The notes: generated by a model from the letters alone, not told the origin. Shown: positions 7,476 to 15,032, counted from the stretch's first letter. The stretch is 64,000 bases of DNA from Armatimonadota bacterium (GCA_018268375.1 JAFDWS010000002.1:434001-498000), one strand, 5' to 3'. Program-made: numbers and translations.

Positions 7476-7847
7476 ATGGAACTCACACCAGAACAAGAAC
7501 GGAAAGTCACACACGCTCACTTCATTGGCACACCTCAGCAATGGATGTCCAAACAGACTGCCAAAGAACTGGCACAGTTCGCACGCGACAACGACCCCAA
7601 CCTTGCCGAGGCCTCGGTCAAACGGCTGCACATCGGTGAAGTCGACGCCTTCCGCAACGTGGTCGAGCTCAAGACAAAGGGTGGTTCCAGCTGGTTGTTG
7701 ACCACACCCCCGGAGTACAGCTATTACCGCAACCACAACCGACCAGCACAGACCGAAGAGCAGGCAAGCATCAACGACATGTGCCGGCGTTTGGCACAAA
7801 GACGACCCTCCACGCAAGGCTTCAAGGCGCACAAACGACTTTCCTGA
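7476..7847 (+). CDS. Hypothetical protein, 123 aa
   Basis: ATG preceded by TATAAT (7464-7469) with exactly 6 bases between, so the mRNA is probably leaderless. Soluble, charged, starts MELTPEQERKVTHAHF. No family recognised. Confidence 0.7.
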   Translation: MELTPEQERKVTHAHFIGTPQQWMSKQTAKELAQFARDNDPNLAEASVKRLHIGEVDAFRNVVELKTKGGSSWLLTTPPEYSYYRNHNRPAQTEEQASINDMCRRLAQRRPSTQGFKAHKRLS

Positions 7848-7859
7848 CACCATCAACAC

Positions 7860-7939
7860 GCCCCGGTATGCACCCGCGCTTCGAACGCGGAGTAAGCTAG
7901 TGGATGAAAATGCGGGTTCGAATCCTGCTCGGGGCGCCA
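7860..7939 (+). tRNA. Non-canonical tRNA-Arg(TCG), rearranged D and anticodon arms
   Basis: Acceptor GCCCCGG/TCGGGGC, T-arm GCGGG-TTCGAAT-CCTGC, discriminator G, encoded CCA. Only 7 bases separate the acceptor from a perfect anticodon arm (CCGCG-CTTCGAA-CGCGG). The 21 bases after it contain a D-loop-like AGCTAGTGGATGAA. Total length is normal, so this looks like a changed arm order and not an added intron. Confidence 0.7.
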
Positions 7940-7958
7940 TTTTAGGTAAAATCAAATC

Positions 7959-8159
7959 ATGAACAGCTGGCACGTCAAAGACTGTACCGTTGAGCTTGCC
8001 GAGTACCAACTTGACATATTAAAGGACTTTCTGTCTAGTCCCATAGGTGGCGCAAACAGTTGGAAAAATTGGAGATTCGTTGGTGACCCCATGAACGCGC
8101 CCAACGAACCAACAACTACACCTCAAAGAACCTCTGTCCTCGACATGATGCTCTTATGA
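7959..8159 (+). CDS. Hypothetical protein, 66 aa
   Basis: ATG preceded by TAAAAT with a 6-base spacer. The C-terminus TSVLDMMLL resembles the ends of the next two proteins. The stop overlaps the next start (ATGATGA). Function unknown. Confidence 0.65.
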   Translation: MNSWHVKDCTVELAEYQLDILKDFLSSPIGGANSWKNWRFVGDPMNAPNEPTTTPQRTSVLDMMLL

Positions 8160-8368
8160 TGACCACAGACACCTTGCCTGGCACAGTTCCAGTGTGCCCA
8201 GACTGTGGGTGCCCTGATTTACAGCCGTCGACGGTCATTGCCGGCGTCGCGTGTACCCATTGCCCATACCAAGGGCCGTTTCCCAATATGGCGCTCAAAG
8301 AGACTGCGGCAGCATGGAGACCAAAGATAAATTCAGTCTTAGACGCAATGGTGGCAGACAGTGATTGA
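8156..8368 (+). CDS. Small zinc-ribbon protein, 70 aa
   Basis: Two Cys pairs, CPDCGCPDLQPS and CTHCPYQG, form a zinc-ribbon pattern. The end carries NSVLDAM. It overlaps the upstream gene by 4 bases and the downstream one by 8, so the trio is co-translated. Likely nucleic-acid or protein binding. Confidence 0.7.
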   Translation: MMTTDTLPGTVPVCPDCGCPDLQPSTVIAGVACTHCPYQGPFPNMALKETAAAWRPKINSVLDAMVADSD

Positions 8369-8594
8369 TTTATTCGGTCAAAATGGGGCGTACGCAAAAG
8401 CGTGCCCAGATTGTCATTGCTTAGACCTAGAGCCATCGCCGCACATGAACGGGCTCCGGTGCATGCAGTGCAAACTGAACATGTCGTATGACGAGGCGAG
8501 AGAAGTCAAAATCACAATCACCAAACGCAAGCGGCCTGGGCACAATTCACTCTTGGACCTATTGTTTGACACTTCAGACCAAGAACGGACATAA
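8361..8594 (+). CDS. Small zinc-ribbon protein, 77 aa (paralogue of previous)
   Basis: GTG start. CPDCHCLDLEPS and CMQCKLN match the preceding gene closely, and the tail has NSLLDLLFD. A tandem duplication followed by divergence is the likely origin. Confidence 0.7.
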   Translation: MIDLFGQNGAYAKACPDCHCLDLEPSPHMNGLRCMQCKLNMSYDEAREVKITITKRKRPGHNSLLDLLFDTSDQERT

Positions 8595-8601
8595 TACAGG
8601 T

Positions 8602-8922
8602 GTGAAAAAGGTTCTATTCCTTGTGTTCGGCGCAGTCTTGTGCATGGGTTGTCAAAACCAATCGGCCAACGCCGCTGCCGCAAAAGGACTCGCCCAGAAT
8701 TGGGTCAATGACATGTTGCCCGGCTACGAAATCAAGGGATTCAGCTGCGCGACGGTTGACACTGATTCAGACGGTTACGTCGCAGTAGACGTCATGGTGC
8801 AAAAAGAGGGCGGCGACAAACACCTCGTACAACTAGAGTGCCCGGCTGCTGGCGACCCGTTGAATTTCCAGAAAGGCTCCGGCTGCAAGTACAAACAGTC
8901 ACCGATGGAAAATCGTTGGTAA
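8602..8922 (+). CDS. Lipoprotein, 106 aa
   Basis: GTG preceded by CATAAT (8590-8595) with a 6-base spacer. Signal peptide MKKVLFLVFGAVLCMGC with a lipobox-like LCMGC, so Cys17 is the probable lipidation site. The remainder is an acidic soluble domain with DTDSDGYVAVDV. Expected to be membrane-anchored outside the cytoplasm. Confidence 0.7.
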   Translation: MKKVLFLVFGAVLCMGCQNQSANAAAAKGLAQNWVNDMLPGYEIKGFSCATVDTDSDGYVAVDVMVQKEGGDKHLVQLECPAAGDPLNFQKGSGCKYKQSPMENRW

Positions 8923-8931
8923 ACACAATCG

Positions 8932-9297
8932 TTGAACTTTGAAGAAGTATGGCGACACACAAACCGACTGGTATGGGCAATGAGCGAGTTCGACTATCCT
9001 GAACAAGAGTTTTACGACTCACTGAGGCGTGCCTTCACCGGTTCTAATGCAGCCGACTACATCACCTTTGACGGACACGTAGCACGCAACAAGTTCTTGC
9101 GACAGTGTATTCAATGGGGCGTGGACAACGACGTACTCTACGAAGACAAGACAACGTCCGAGTTGCTTTCTGATTCTCAATGGACAGTCCAAGCGTTCAG
9201 GTTGACAGACCGCGGGAAGGACTGGGTCGTACACGGCAAGTACCGACTCGACTTACCCCAGTCCAAACTAGACCGTGCGCTTGAAGGCACCATATAA
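8932..9297 (+). CDS. Hypothetical protein, 121 aa
   Basis: TTG start (no better one in frame), protein-like throughout: NFEEVWRHTNRLVW...FRLTDRGKDWVVHGKY. The LTDRGK stretch resembles ends of winged-helix proteins, but this is weak. It stops 4 bases before tRNA-Arg. Confidence 0.65.
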   Translation: MNFEEVWRHTNRLVWAMSEFDYPEQEFYDSLRRAFTGSNAADYITFDGHVARNKFLRQCIQWGVDNDVLYEDKTTSELLSDSQWTVQAFRLTDRGKDWVVHGKYRLDLPQSKLDRALEGTI

Positions 9298-9301
9298 ACA
9301 C

Positions 9302-9378
9302 CTCCCCTTAGTTCAGTGGATTAGAACGTCGGCTTGCGGAGCCGGAGGTCGCGTGTTCGAGTCACGCAGGGGAGGCCA
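9302..9378 (+). tRNA. tRNA-Arg(GCG), canonical
   Basis: Acceptor CTCCCCT/AGGGGAG, normal D-arm (AGTTCAGTGGATTAGAAC), anticodon arm TCGGC-TTGCGGA-GCCGG, T-arm GCGTG-TTCGAGT-CACGC, encoded CCA. A useful reference for the rearranged Arg tRNA just downstream. Confidence 0.9.
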
Positions 9379-9396
9379 TTTTTACTCACACCTCGC

Positions 9397-9475
9397 GCGC
9401 CCGTAGCCGAGTCGCCCTGCGAAGGCGATATCCGTAGCGGAGCTGTAAACGCAAGTTCAAATCTTGTCGGGCGCG
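9397..9475 (+). tRNA. Non-canonical tRNA-Arg(GCG), rearranged arms
   Basis: Acceptor GCGCCCG/CGGGCGC, extended by flanking bases to 13 bp (9391-9403 with 9468-9480). TAGCCGAG (8 bases) then a perfect anticodon arm TCGCC-CTGCGAA-GGCGA, then 22 bases with GTAGCGGAGCTG, then T-arm GCAAG-TTCAAAT-CTTGT. AGC before and GCT after the anticodon arm can pair around it. CCA is not encoded. Confidence 0.65.
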
Positions 9476-9489
9476 CGAGGTACAATCAA

Positions 9490-9691
9490 TTGTCGACAGG
9501 CAGAGAAGCCTTGGCTCTACGGAGAGAAAACTCAGCACTGAATCGCTAACGGAAGGAGACTCGTCGCTTGCACTTCCAAGTCAGCAACCCATACAGGCCT
9601 AGCGGGAAAGCGACGCTACGATGGCCGGGTTGGGGCCAATAGACAAATCAAGGCATAAAGCAGAAAGCTGGTTAAGCTCACCTGTCGACAA
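9490..9691 (+). ncRNA. Candidate structured RNA, ~200 nt
   Basis: No protein frame. TTGTCGACAGG (9490-9500) is the exact complement of CCTGTCGACAA (9681-9691), an 11-bp closing helix. Inside, CGTCGCTT (9562-9569) pairs with AAGCGACG (9608-9615), and GGCC...GGCC (9623-9637) and AGA..GCC/GGC..TCT hairpins are visible. No RNase P, tmRNA or group I signature was found. It lies between an Arg tRNA and a membrane-protein gene. Confidence 0.5.
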
Positions 9692-9711
9692 TATGGTACA
9701 CTTTGGTGCAC

Positions 9712-10704
9712 ATGTTGACTTCCTTGCAGCAAGAAAACGAGCTACAAACTGACACAGCTTTTATCAATGTCACCGGCACAGACCCAAGTACCGTAGCCAA
9801 GAAAGCTTGGAAGGCATGTAAACACTGGAGCTGGTGTGAGCATCGCTCGCGTTCTGTCATGGACGGAACAGCGCCAGCGTACTACTCCGCCTACCGATAT
9901 TGGGAACTGGTCATCAAACTTCCGTTGGGAGTGTATTGGGTCATACAATTATTCAACCACGTACCATGGGTGTGGGCTGCAGACGCTACACTTGATGATG
10001 GAACAAAGTCAGCTTTAACATCCACGTTCATGTTCTCAATCGTTTTTGGACTAGTGGCCGCTGCAGTGTTTAACATGCCCGAAGTGCGCACTAGAGGATT
10101 CTTGAAAATCACCGGACCGGCGACATTGGGCTACTGGATGTGGTGGAACGCAGGGTTCCGCAAAGAGCACCCTTACCCCAGTGACAGTTTTTCTGCCAGC
10201 GACCTTGAACTTATCATTCAGTACTTCGAACACGAGCCCAAACAACTGCACCATGTCATCAAGACAAGCGGTCAGGAAAAAATACAGGCACTCCAGGCGC
10301 TTATAGACGATTTGGAGCGCGCAGTGGTGCAACTCGACCAGCACACACGCGATGCAGACATAGGCGAACTAATGGTGAACCGTCGTGAAGTGGCCAAGAC
10401 GCAAATCGCCAACATGCAAATCAAACAAGCAGCGGCGCAAGGTCAAATCGCAGAAGCTGACAAAGCTCTAGAGCCGGTACTGGAACTCACTAGCAAACTG
10501 GAGCACCTGCTGAGCGCCATGCGCCTGACCGACAACATCAAAGCGTCGTTCGCAGAATGCGCTGCAGCCGACATCACCTTCAAAGAGAACCGGATGCTTC
10601 TCGATGCACTCTGGCATACCACCGCCAAGTCAGTTCAGTCTCTCGAGGCCATTGCAGCAAGATTGGATGCCCAACCGGCACAACAAACTGTTGTGTCACA
10701 ATAA
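9712..10704 (+). CDS. Membrane protein with coiled coil, 330 aa
   Basis: TACACT lies upstream; TTG 9703 or GTG 9706 are alternative starts. Two or three hydrophobic segments lie at ~70-85 and ~105-125 with nearby WMWWNAGF. The C-terminal half (~165-325) is helical and charged, with coiled-coil character (LQALIDDLERAVVQLDQ). Probably inner-membrane with a cytoplasmic coiled-coil domain. Function unknown. Confidence 0.65.
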   Translation: MLTSLQQENELQTDTAFINVTGTDPSTVAKKAWKACKHWSWCEHRSRSVMDGTAPAYYSAYRYWELVIKLPLGVYWVIQLFNHVPWVWAADATLDDGTKSALTSTFMFSIVFGLVAAAVFNMPEVRTRGFLKITGPATLGYWMWWNAGFRKEHPYPSDSFSASDLELIIQYFEHEPKQLHHVIKTSGQEKIQALQALIDDLERAVVQLDQHTRDADIGELMVNRREVAKTQIANMQIKQAAAQGQIAEADKALEPVLELTSKLEHLLSAMRLTDNIKASFAECAAADITFKENRMLLDALWHTTAKSVQSLEAIAARLDAQPAQQTVVSQ

Positions 10705-10708
10705 TGAC

Positions 10709-11293
10709 ATGTCTTTGTCGCGCGGAGAATTCGAAAGCCGGGTGTTCGCACGCGACCGCGGTGCTTGTGTAAACTGCAAGTTGGCCGCGGTCGATGCCCA
10801 CCACATCATCGACCGCAAACTGTTCGAAGACGGTGGTTATCACCTGGACAACGGAGTGGCGCTGTGTGCCGATTGTCACAAACTGGCAGAACGCTCACAA
10901 CTGAGTTGTCAACACCTGCGACAAGCGGCGGGCATCACACGCGTGATACTGCCTCCGGGTTTAGACCCTGACCTAACGTACGACAAGTGGGGGAACCCAG
11001 TCGAAGAACCATGGTATTTGACGTGCTTCTCTGAAACTGGAGTGAAAGACCCCGGGGAAATGCTGGCTTTGATGGCCGAGTTTGTACGGACGGCCGGTAT
11101 AGAAAACGAGTGCATTGAGTTTGTGGCCCAGTTTGTCGCGACGCACCCAGAACGTGTGTACAACCCACACTATGGCGACGAACGCCTGTGTGATTGCGGG
11201 CATCCATACTATCGCCACTTCGACACTTACGACAGTATGAGCGCTATAGGGTGCAAGTACTGTGCGTGCCAAGACTTCCAAGCAGCGACATGA
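10709..11293 (+). CDS. HNH endonuclease with Cys/His-rich tail, 194 aa
   Basis: ATG preceded by CACAAT and a 6-base spacer. HNH core: CVNCK, VDAHHIIDRKLF, LDNGVALCADCHKLAE (~22-65). The C-terminus has CDCGHPYYRHFD and GCKYCACQDF, a second metal-binding module seen in actinobacterial and phage proteins. Overlaps the next gene by ATGA. Not beside a tRNA, so it may serve another DNA-cutting role. Confidence 0.8.
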   Translation: MSLSRGEFESRVFARDRGACVNCKLAAVDAHHIIDRKLFEDGGYHLDNGVALCADCHKLAERSQLSCQHLRQAAGITRVILPPGLDPDLTYDKWGNPVEEPWYLTCFSETGVKDPGEMLALMAEFVRTAGIENECIEFVAQFVATHPERVYNPHYGDERLCDCGHPYYRHFDTYDSMSAIGCKYCACQDFQAAT

Positions 11294-12165
11294 GCTTCGT
11301 CCTACACGAATACGACCCGTACGACGGCGACAGGCTGGGTGTCTTCTTCTACGGAGAGACCGTACGGTACGGCTGGGAGAAAGACTTAGGGTTCCGCAGC
11401 TATGAGTTCAAACTCATGCTGGCAAAACCCTTGTGGGGATACGACCAGGCGATTCGACAAGAAGGCGGGGAGCTGCTGCGTTTTGTCTACTCAATGAACC
11501 TCAAAGACTTGCCGCGAGAAAAAATCGCGGTCTTTGGCGGCAAGAAGATAGTCAAAGTTTTGTGGGAGCAATTGTTGCTCGACGCAGACCCCAAGCAATA
11601 CAAGCACTGCCTGCAACGATTGAGAAGAAGACTGTCGACCAAACCCGTCCCGGCACGAATCGAGTACAAAGCTGGCGACTGGCACAAAGGCGACGAGTTT
11701 CTTGTATTCACCAAAGACACATCGCACAACTGGGGCGGACCCTTTGAGCAAGGCGGCAAACAGGGTTGCTGCGCGAATGTGACCGAAAGACCGTTCAGAG
11801 AGTTCCCTGTCGGAAACATCGCCGAAAATTGGCACTACTATCAACTGCCACGCCACTTGCGTGACACCACGACAGAAAAATGGGTCTACCATGCATCACC
11901 CGCAGAGCGACGCGCGAAATTTATCGGATTCAGCATGGACGACCAATTTCTCATCGCTAAAAACTACTTGAAGTGGCAGACCGACCATTCTTTGGCCGAG
12001 TGCCTGCCTTGGAGGTTGTGTTTGTGCGGGAACGACGACACTTCATATTCAAAGTACTTCGCAGACCGCAGCGCAGTGGAAGCCGAACTCGCGTACCTGA
12101 GAAAAATGCAACCTTTGGACTTTGAGCGCGACATCGTCCAACGCGACTACTATTTCACCAACTAA
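11290..12165 (+). CDS. Hypothetical protein, 291 aa
   Basis: Translationally coupled to the HNH gene. Soluble, rich in Tyr/Trp and charged residues, with scattered Cys (GCCANV, RLCLCGND). No known fold recognised. Confidence 0.7.
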   Translation: MSFVLHEYDPYDGDRLGVFFYGETVRYGWEKDLGFRSYEFKLMLAKPLWGYDQAIRQEGGELLRFVYSMNLKDLPREKIAVFGGKKIVKVLWEQLLLDADPKQYKHCLQRLRRRLSTKPVPARIEYKAGDWHKGDEFLVFTKDTSHNWGGPFEQGGKQGCCANVTERPFREFPVGNIAENWHYYQLPRHLRDTTTEKWVYHASPAERRAKFIGFSMDDQFLIAKNYLKWQTDHSLAECLPWRLCLCGNDDTSYSKYFADRSAVEAELAYLRKMQPLDFERDIVQRDYYFTN

Positions 12166-12181
12166 GCGCCATAATCACAAC

Positions 12182-12382
12182 ATGGCAAGCGGATACTCTC
12201 CCTGGTGGTTCAGGATGCTCACACGTTGGTGCCCGTGGCTGTTCATCGAATGCCCTGGGTACAACAAGCACTTCCGGTGGCGCACTTACTGTTGTTGCTG
12301 CCGGCACGAGAACTCCCAAGGCGACTATGAATGGAAAGACGGCAAATGGTCACCAGTGACACCAATGACCAAGCCGTGGTAA
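12182..12382 (+). CDS. Small Cys/Trp-rich protein, 66 aa
   Basis: ATG preceded by CATAAT (12170-12175) with a 6-base spacer. Contains RTYCCCCRHENSQG, a cluster of four Cys that may bind metal. Function unknown. Confidence 0.6.
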   Translation: MASGYSPWWFRMLTRWCPWLFIECPGYNKHFRWRTYCCCCRHENSQGDYEWKDGKWSPVTPMTKPW

Positions 12383-12393
12383 GAAAAGTTTGT

Positions 12394-12473
12394 CCCGCTG
12401 TATGCCCTCTCGGTCCTAACGAGGAGGAAGGCTAATGGACATCATGCAGGTTCGACTCCTGTCAGCGGGGCCA
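12394..12473 (+). tRNA. Non-canonical tRNA-Arg(CCT), rearranged arms
   Basis: Acceptor CCCGCTG/CAGCGGG, T-arm GCAGG-TTCGACT-CCTGT, encoded CCA. TATGCCC (7 bases), then anticodon arm TCTCG-GTCCTAA-CGAGG, then 21 bases holding AGGCTAATGGACATCAT, a D-loop-like segment. GCC before and GGC after the anticodon arm can pair. Same architecture as 7860, 9397 and 14679. A minus-strand HNH gene ends inside it. Confidence 0.7.
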
Positions 12474-12969
12474 AAGTTACCAAACCATGGTCAAATTCCC
12501 AATGATGATTGCGGCATAATGCAACCAAATTGTCCAGGTGATTGACCACACCAAGAGTGGTGTCCAAAGGAAAACTAGCTATATCCTTCACATGTGCAAC
12601 TTCATAATGTGTTGAATACCCACAATAACAGCAACACTTGGGCTTATCTGACGCTCTGTACACTCGACGTGCGTGGTCTCGCACGGTCGCATTGCGTTGC
12701 CAGTTATTGTTGGCAACATCCGCGAGGGTGCGGGATTCCCAATCCAAGCTCCGCTCCATGCAAGCACGACACCGGAGACGACCATAACCAGAAACTTTGT
12801 CAAGCTTGCACACAGTGCACGTTGGCAATTGTGCCCTGCGTTTGGGGTATAAGTGATTATTCATCCTACTTGCACATGAGCGAGAGCAGTAGTGCGCCTT
12901 GGTGCGCCGTACTTGGCTGGAGGCTTTCTCGAATACAGTTTGGCAACAACCACAGACAACAGAAACCAT
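12442..12969 (-). CDS. HNH endonuclease, 175 aa
   Basis: Start at the ATG that has AAAGG 6 bases upstream. N-terminal Cys pairs CGCCQ and YCSRSCASR, middle CTVCK/CRACM, then an HNH-like core: CCCYCG, YEVAHVKDI, HLDNLVALCRNHHWEFDHG. The last ~10 codons are antisense to the T and acceptor parts of tRNA-Arg(CCT), so this mobile gene abuts a tRNA from the opposite side. Confidence 0.8.
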   Translation of the reverse strand: MVSVVCGCCQTVFEKASSQVRRTKAHYCSRSCASRMNNHLYPKRRAQLPTCTVCKLDKVSGYGRLRCRACMERSLDWESRTLADVANNNWQRNATVRDHARRVYRASDKPKCCCYCGYSTHYEVAHVKDIASFPLDTTLGVVNHLDNLVALCRNHHWEFDHGLVTLAPLTGVEPA

Positions 12970-13030
12970 ACTCATCCTTTCTGTGAGTGGAACAACAGGA
13001 CCTGCAAAACTCACCGATGGTCGTTTTCGT

Positions 13031-13107
13031 CTCCTTGTAGCTCAGTGGAACAGAGCGCTGCCCTCCGAAGGCAGAGGCCGCGAGTTCGAGTCTCGCCAAG
13101 GAGGCCA
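13031..13107 (+). tRNA. tRNA-Arg(CCG), canonical
   Basis: Acceptor CTCCTTG/CAAGGAG, normal D-arm, anticodon arm CTGCC-CTCCGAA-GGCAG, T-arm GCGAG-TTCGAGT-CTCGC, encoded CCA. Confidence 0.93.
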
Positions 13108-13136
13108 TTTTTGACCACGATGACTATAATAACCTC

Positions 13137-13613
13137 GTGCGGCCGGGGAAGAATCAAAAGCCAATGCGAACAGTGACGTTGCCTGGCTACAATGTCTTGG
13201 ACATCAGTTGGGCTGTGCACGAGGCACTAGAGATACCTTTCGAACCCGACAACGAAACCCAGATGTGCTTGATAAAGCTGACAGCACAAGGCGCCGCAGA
13301 AGAATACGGAGAGAATCTAAACCAATTTTCTGTGGCACCGACCGAGTGGTACCGCATTCCGTATCCAATGGCATTGGGACTGCACGACCCGCACAATGGG
13401 TTCTTGCTAATGGGCACGACCGGTTTTGGTTGGCGGTGTGTCAAAGAGCGGCACATCGAAAGCCATACCTTGTTGGGTTTTGGATATGGGCACATAGACG
13501 TCGCCATTGAGCGCGCCAAACGTTTGCGCACTGTTTTGAGCGGTCACCAAGTCGAATACGTCGATTACGAGCTGTTCGAAGCCGTACGCACCGGCGTAGA
13601 CGCACTGCGCTAA
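13137..13613 (+). CDS. Hypothetical protein, 158 aa (paralogue of 16511 product)
   Basis: GTG preceded by TATAAT (13125-13130) and 6 bases, which supports this start over ATG 13164. The C-terminal part (RLRTVLSGHQVEYVDYELFE) matches the end of the 16511 protein (LKKVLAGHKVQYVDQVLKQE). Function unknown. Confidence 0.7.
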   Translation: MRPGKNQKPMRTVTLPGYNVLDISWAVHEALEIPFEPDNETQMCLIKLTAQGAAEEYGENLNQFSVAPTEWYRIPYPMALGLHDPHNGFLLMGTTGFGWRCVKERHIESHTLLGFGYGHIDVAIERAKRLRTVLSGHQVEYVDYELFEAVRTGVDALR

Positions 13614-13634
13614 AACCTATGGTAAAATGACGGC

Positions 13635-14477
13635 ATGACAGTCGTTTACACCATGGTCCCGATTGAAGGCATTGTTGAGGCCGGCCACCGGCCTGTGCCT
13701 ATGGCGGTTGCCAAAGCCAAGCTTGAGACCATCATCACAAGCGACTTGCTGCCGCGCAGGGTCATCACGTCTTACACCCTCATTGAGGACAGGCAGTTCA
13801 AATATCCGTCTGACACACCTGACTTGCTCAAGACTACTTGGTTTTTCGACGGCTTAGACCTGAACACAATCAAAACCGAACTGGAATACCTCTACCGCGA
13901 GTCAGTGCGCGAGCATCAGGAAACCGTGGCCGAGACCACCAAAGCATGCAAAACTGCCTCGGACGAGGAGCTACTGGAACTATACGGCAAGTATCACTAC
14001 AGCACTGCGCGACAACGTGAGGATTACACCCAGGCATTGAAAAACCTTGAAGACAACTGGGACACGTGGGACAAAGTAAAAGATGACCTTCTAGGCAGCG
14101 GATATGCCCGGCGTCGCTACGAGATTTCACGCGCGCTGAAGGACATTGAGTCTATTTATGGCCGTTGTTTCTTTGAGGACATCAACAAGCTAAAAGAGTA
14201 CTTGACCGTAATAGACATAGGTCGCGACGAAGTAGTTTCGAGAGTAATCTCCATGTGCCACGACTGGTGCAGGCGAAATACTTCACACTTTGAAAACCAA
14301 TGTGGCGACGCTGCGTTTTATGGCGCGGGCTATTGGGTGGCTCGACTTGTCAAGAACGAAGAGTGGGAGCAGCGCGAGTGGGACAAGAACGACATCAGCC
14401 TAGAGGACAGCCTCACACAATGGAATTTACCGTTCTTTATAGTGCCTGTCAAACAAACTGTGGCCTCAGCGGCATAA
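13635..14477 (+). CDS. Hypothetical protein, 280 aa
   Basis: ATG with TAAAAT (13623-13628) 6 bases upstream. Mostly helical, charged, with CHDWCRRN and YGAGYWVARL near the end. No family recognised. Unidirectional with its neighbours. Confidence 0.7.
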   Translation: MTVVYTMVPIEGIVEAGHRPVPMAVAKAKLETIITSDLLPRRVITSYTLIEDRQFKYPSDTPDLLKTTWFFDGLDLNTIKTELEYLYRESVREHQETVAETTKACKTASDEELLELYGKYHYSTARQREDYTQALKNLEDNWDTWDKVKDDLLGSGYARRRYEISRALKDIESIYGRCFFEDINKLKEYLTVIDIGRDEVVSRVISMCHDWCRRNTSHFENQCGDAAFYGAGYWVARLVKNEEWEQREWDKNDISLEDSLTQWNLPFFIVPVKQTVASAA

Positions 14478-14484
14478 TCAGTAT

Positions 14485-14676
14485 GTGAAGACATTCAACA
14501 TCATTCGTGTCGGCAACGACGACTACCCGGTCAATGACGCCGTGGTCGAAAAATTCAAAACAGAATTCATCGAAGCGGTCGCAAACGACCGTGCCTACAT
14601 CACCGGTATTCCCTTCAGCTGCCATCCCGTTCTTTTGGACGATGACGACACGGAGAATACTGACACCACTCAATAA
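14485..14676 (+). CDS. Hypothetical protein, 63 aa
   Basis: GTG with CATAAT (14473-14478) 6 bases upstream. Small acidic protein ending DDDDTENTDTTQ. The stop is 2 bases before a rearranged Arg tRNA. Confidence 0.6.
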   Translation: MKTFNIIRVGNDDYPVNDAVVEKFKTEFIEAVANDRAYITGIPFSCHPVLLDDDDTENTDTTQ

Positions 14677-14678
14677 AT

Positions 14679-14761
14679 GCCCGGGTAGCCGTCGCGGTCT
14701 TCTAAACCGTCAAGCGTAGGTGGAGCTGCAAACGTGAGTTCGAATCTCACCTCGGGCGCCA
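14679..14761 (+). tRNA. Non-canonical tRNA-Arg(TCT), rearranged arms
   Basis: Acceptor GCCCGGG/CTCGGGC, TAGCCGTC (8 bases), anticodon arm GCGGT-CTTCTAA-ACCGT, 23 bases including GTAGGTGGAGCTGC, T-arm GTGAG-TTCGAAT-CTCAC, encoded CCA. Strongly similar layout and wording to 9397 (TAGCCG...GTAG..GGAGCTG.AAAC). Confidence 0.7.
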
Positions 14762-14769
14762 GTTTGTAG

Positions 14770-14775
14770 TACAAT
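14770..14775 (+). promoter_or_regulatory. -10 box (TACAAT) for the Thr tRNA cluster
   Basis: GTACAAT lies 11 bases before tRNA-Thr(TGT), a fitting distance for a transcript starting just ahead of it. The five Thr tRNAs that follow are probably one transcript. Confidence 0.5.
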
Positions 14776-14786
14776 CACCACTGTTG

Positions 14787-14864
14787 GCCAGCGTAGCTCA
14801 GTTGCTTTAGAGCACCCGCCTTGTAAGCGGGATGTCGCGAGTTGGAACCTCGCCGCTGGCTCCA
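14787..14864 (+). tRNA. tRNA-Thr(TGT)
   Basis: Acceptor GCCAGCG/CGCTGGC, normal D-arm, anticodon arm CCGC-CTTGTAA-GCGG, T-arm GCGAG-TTGGAAC-CTCGC (G at 56), encoded CCA. Confidence 0.9.
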
Positions 14865-14870
14865 GATTTC

Positions 14871-14946
14871 GCACCCGAAGTTCATGTGGATGAATGCGTC
14901 CTTGGTAAGGACGAGGAAGTCGGTTCGAGCCCGACCGGGTGCTCCA
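14871..14946 (+). tRNA. tRNA-Thr(GGT)
   Basis: Acceptor GCACCCG/CGGGTGC, anticodon arm CGTCC-TTGGTAA-GGACG, T-arm GTCGG-TTCGAGC-CCGAC, encoded CCA. Confidence 0.9.
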
Positions 14947-14952
14947 AATTTT

Positions 14953-15028
14953 GCCTGCTCGGCCCCAATGGCGGGGCGCCTCACTTGTAATGAGGAAGCG
15001 ACCGGTTCAATCCCGGTAGCAGGCTCCA
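14953..15028 (+). tRNA. tRNA-Thr(TGT), second copy
   Basis: Acceptor GCCTGCT/AGCAGGC, strong 5-bp D-stem GCCCC/GGGGC, anticodon arm CCTCA-CTTGTAA-TGAGG, T-arm ACCGG-TTCAATC-CCGGT, encoded CCA. Confidence 0.9.
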
Positions 15029-15032
15029 GAAT

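Noticed and set aside
7419..8009. 196-aa minus-strand frame
   Set aside because: Antisense to the 7476 gene and tRNA-Arg, which have their own promoter boxes; composition is that of a shadow frame.
9397..14761. Reading 9397 as tRNA-Tyr(GTA) and 14679 as tRNA-Cys(GCA) from the CTGTAAA and CTGCAAA texts
   Set aside because: Those loops have no 3' stem strand, because the T-arm starts at once. The perfect 5-bp anticodon arms lie upstream and give Arg anticodons.
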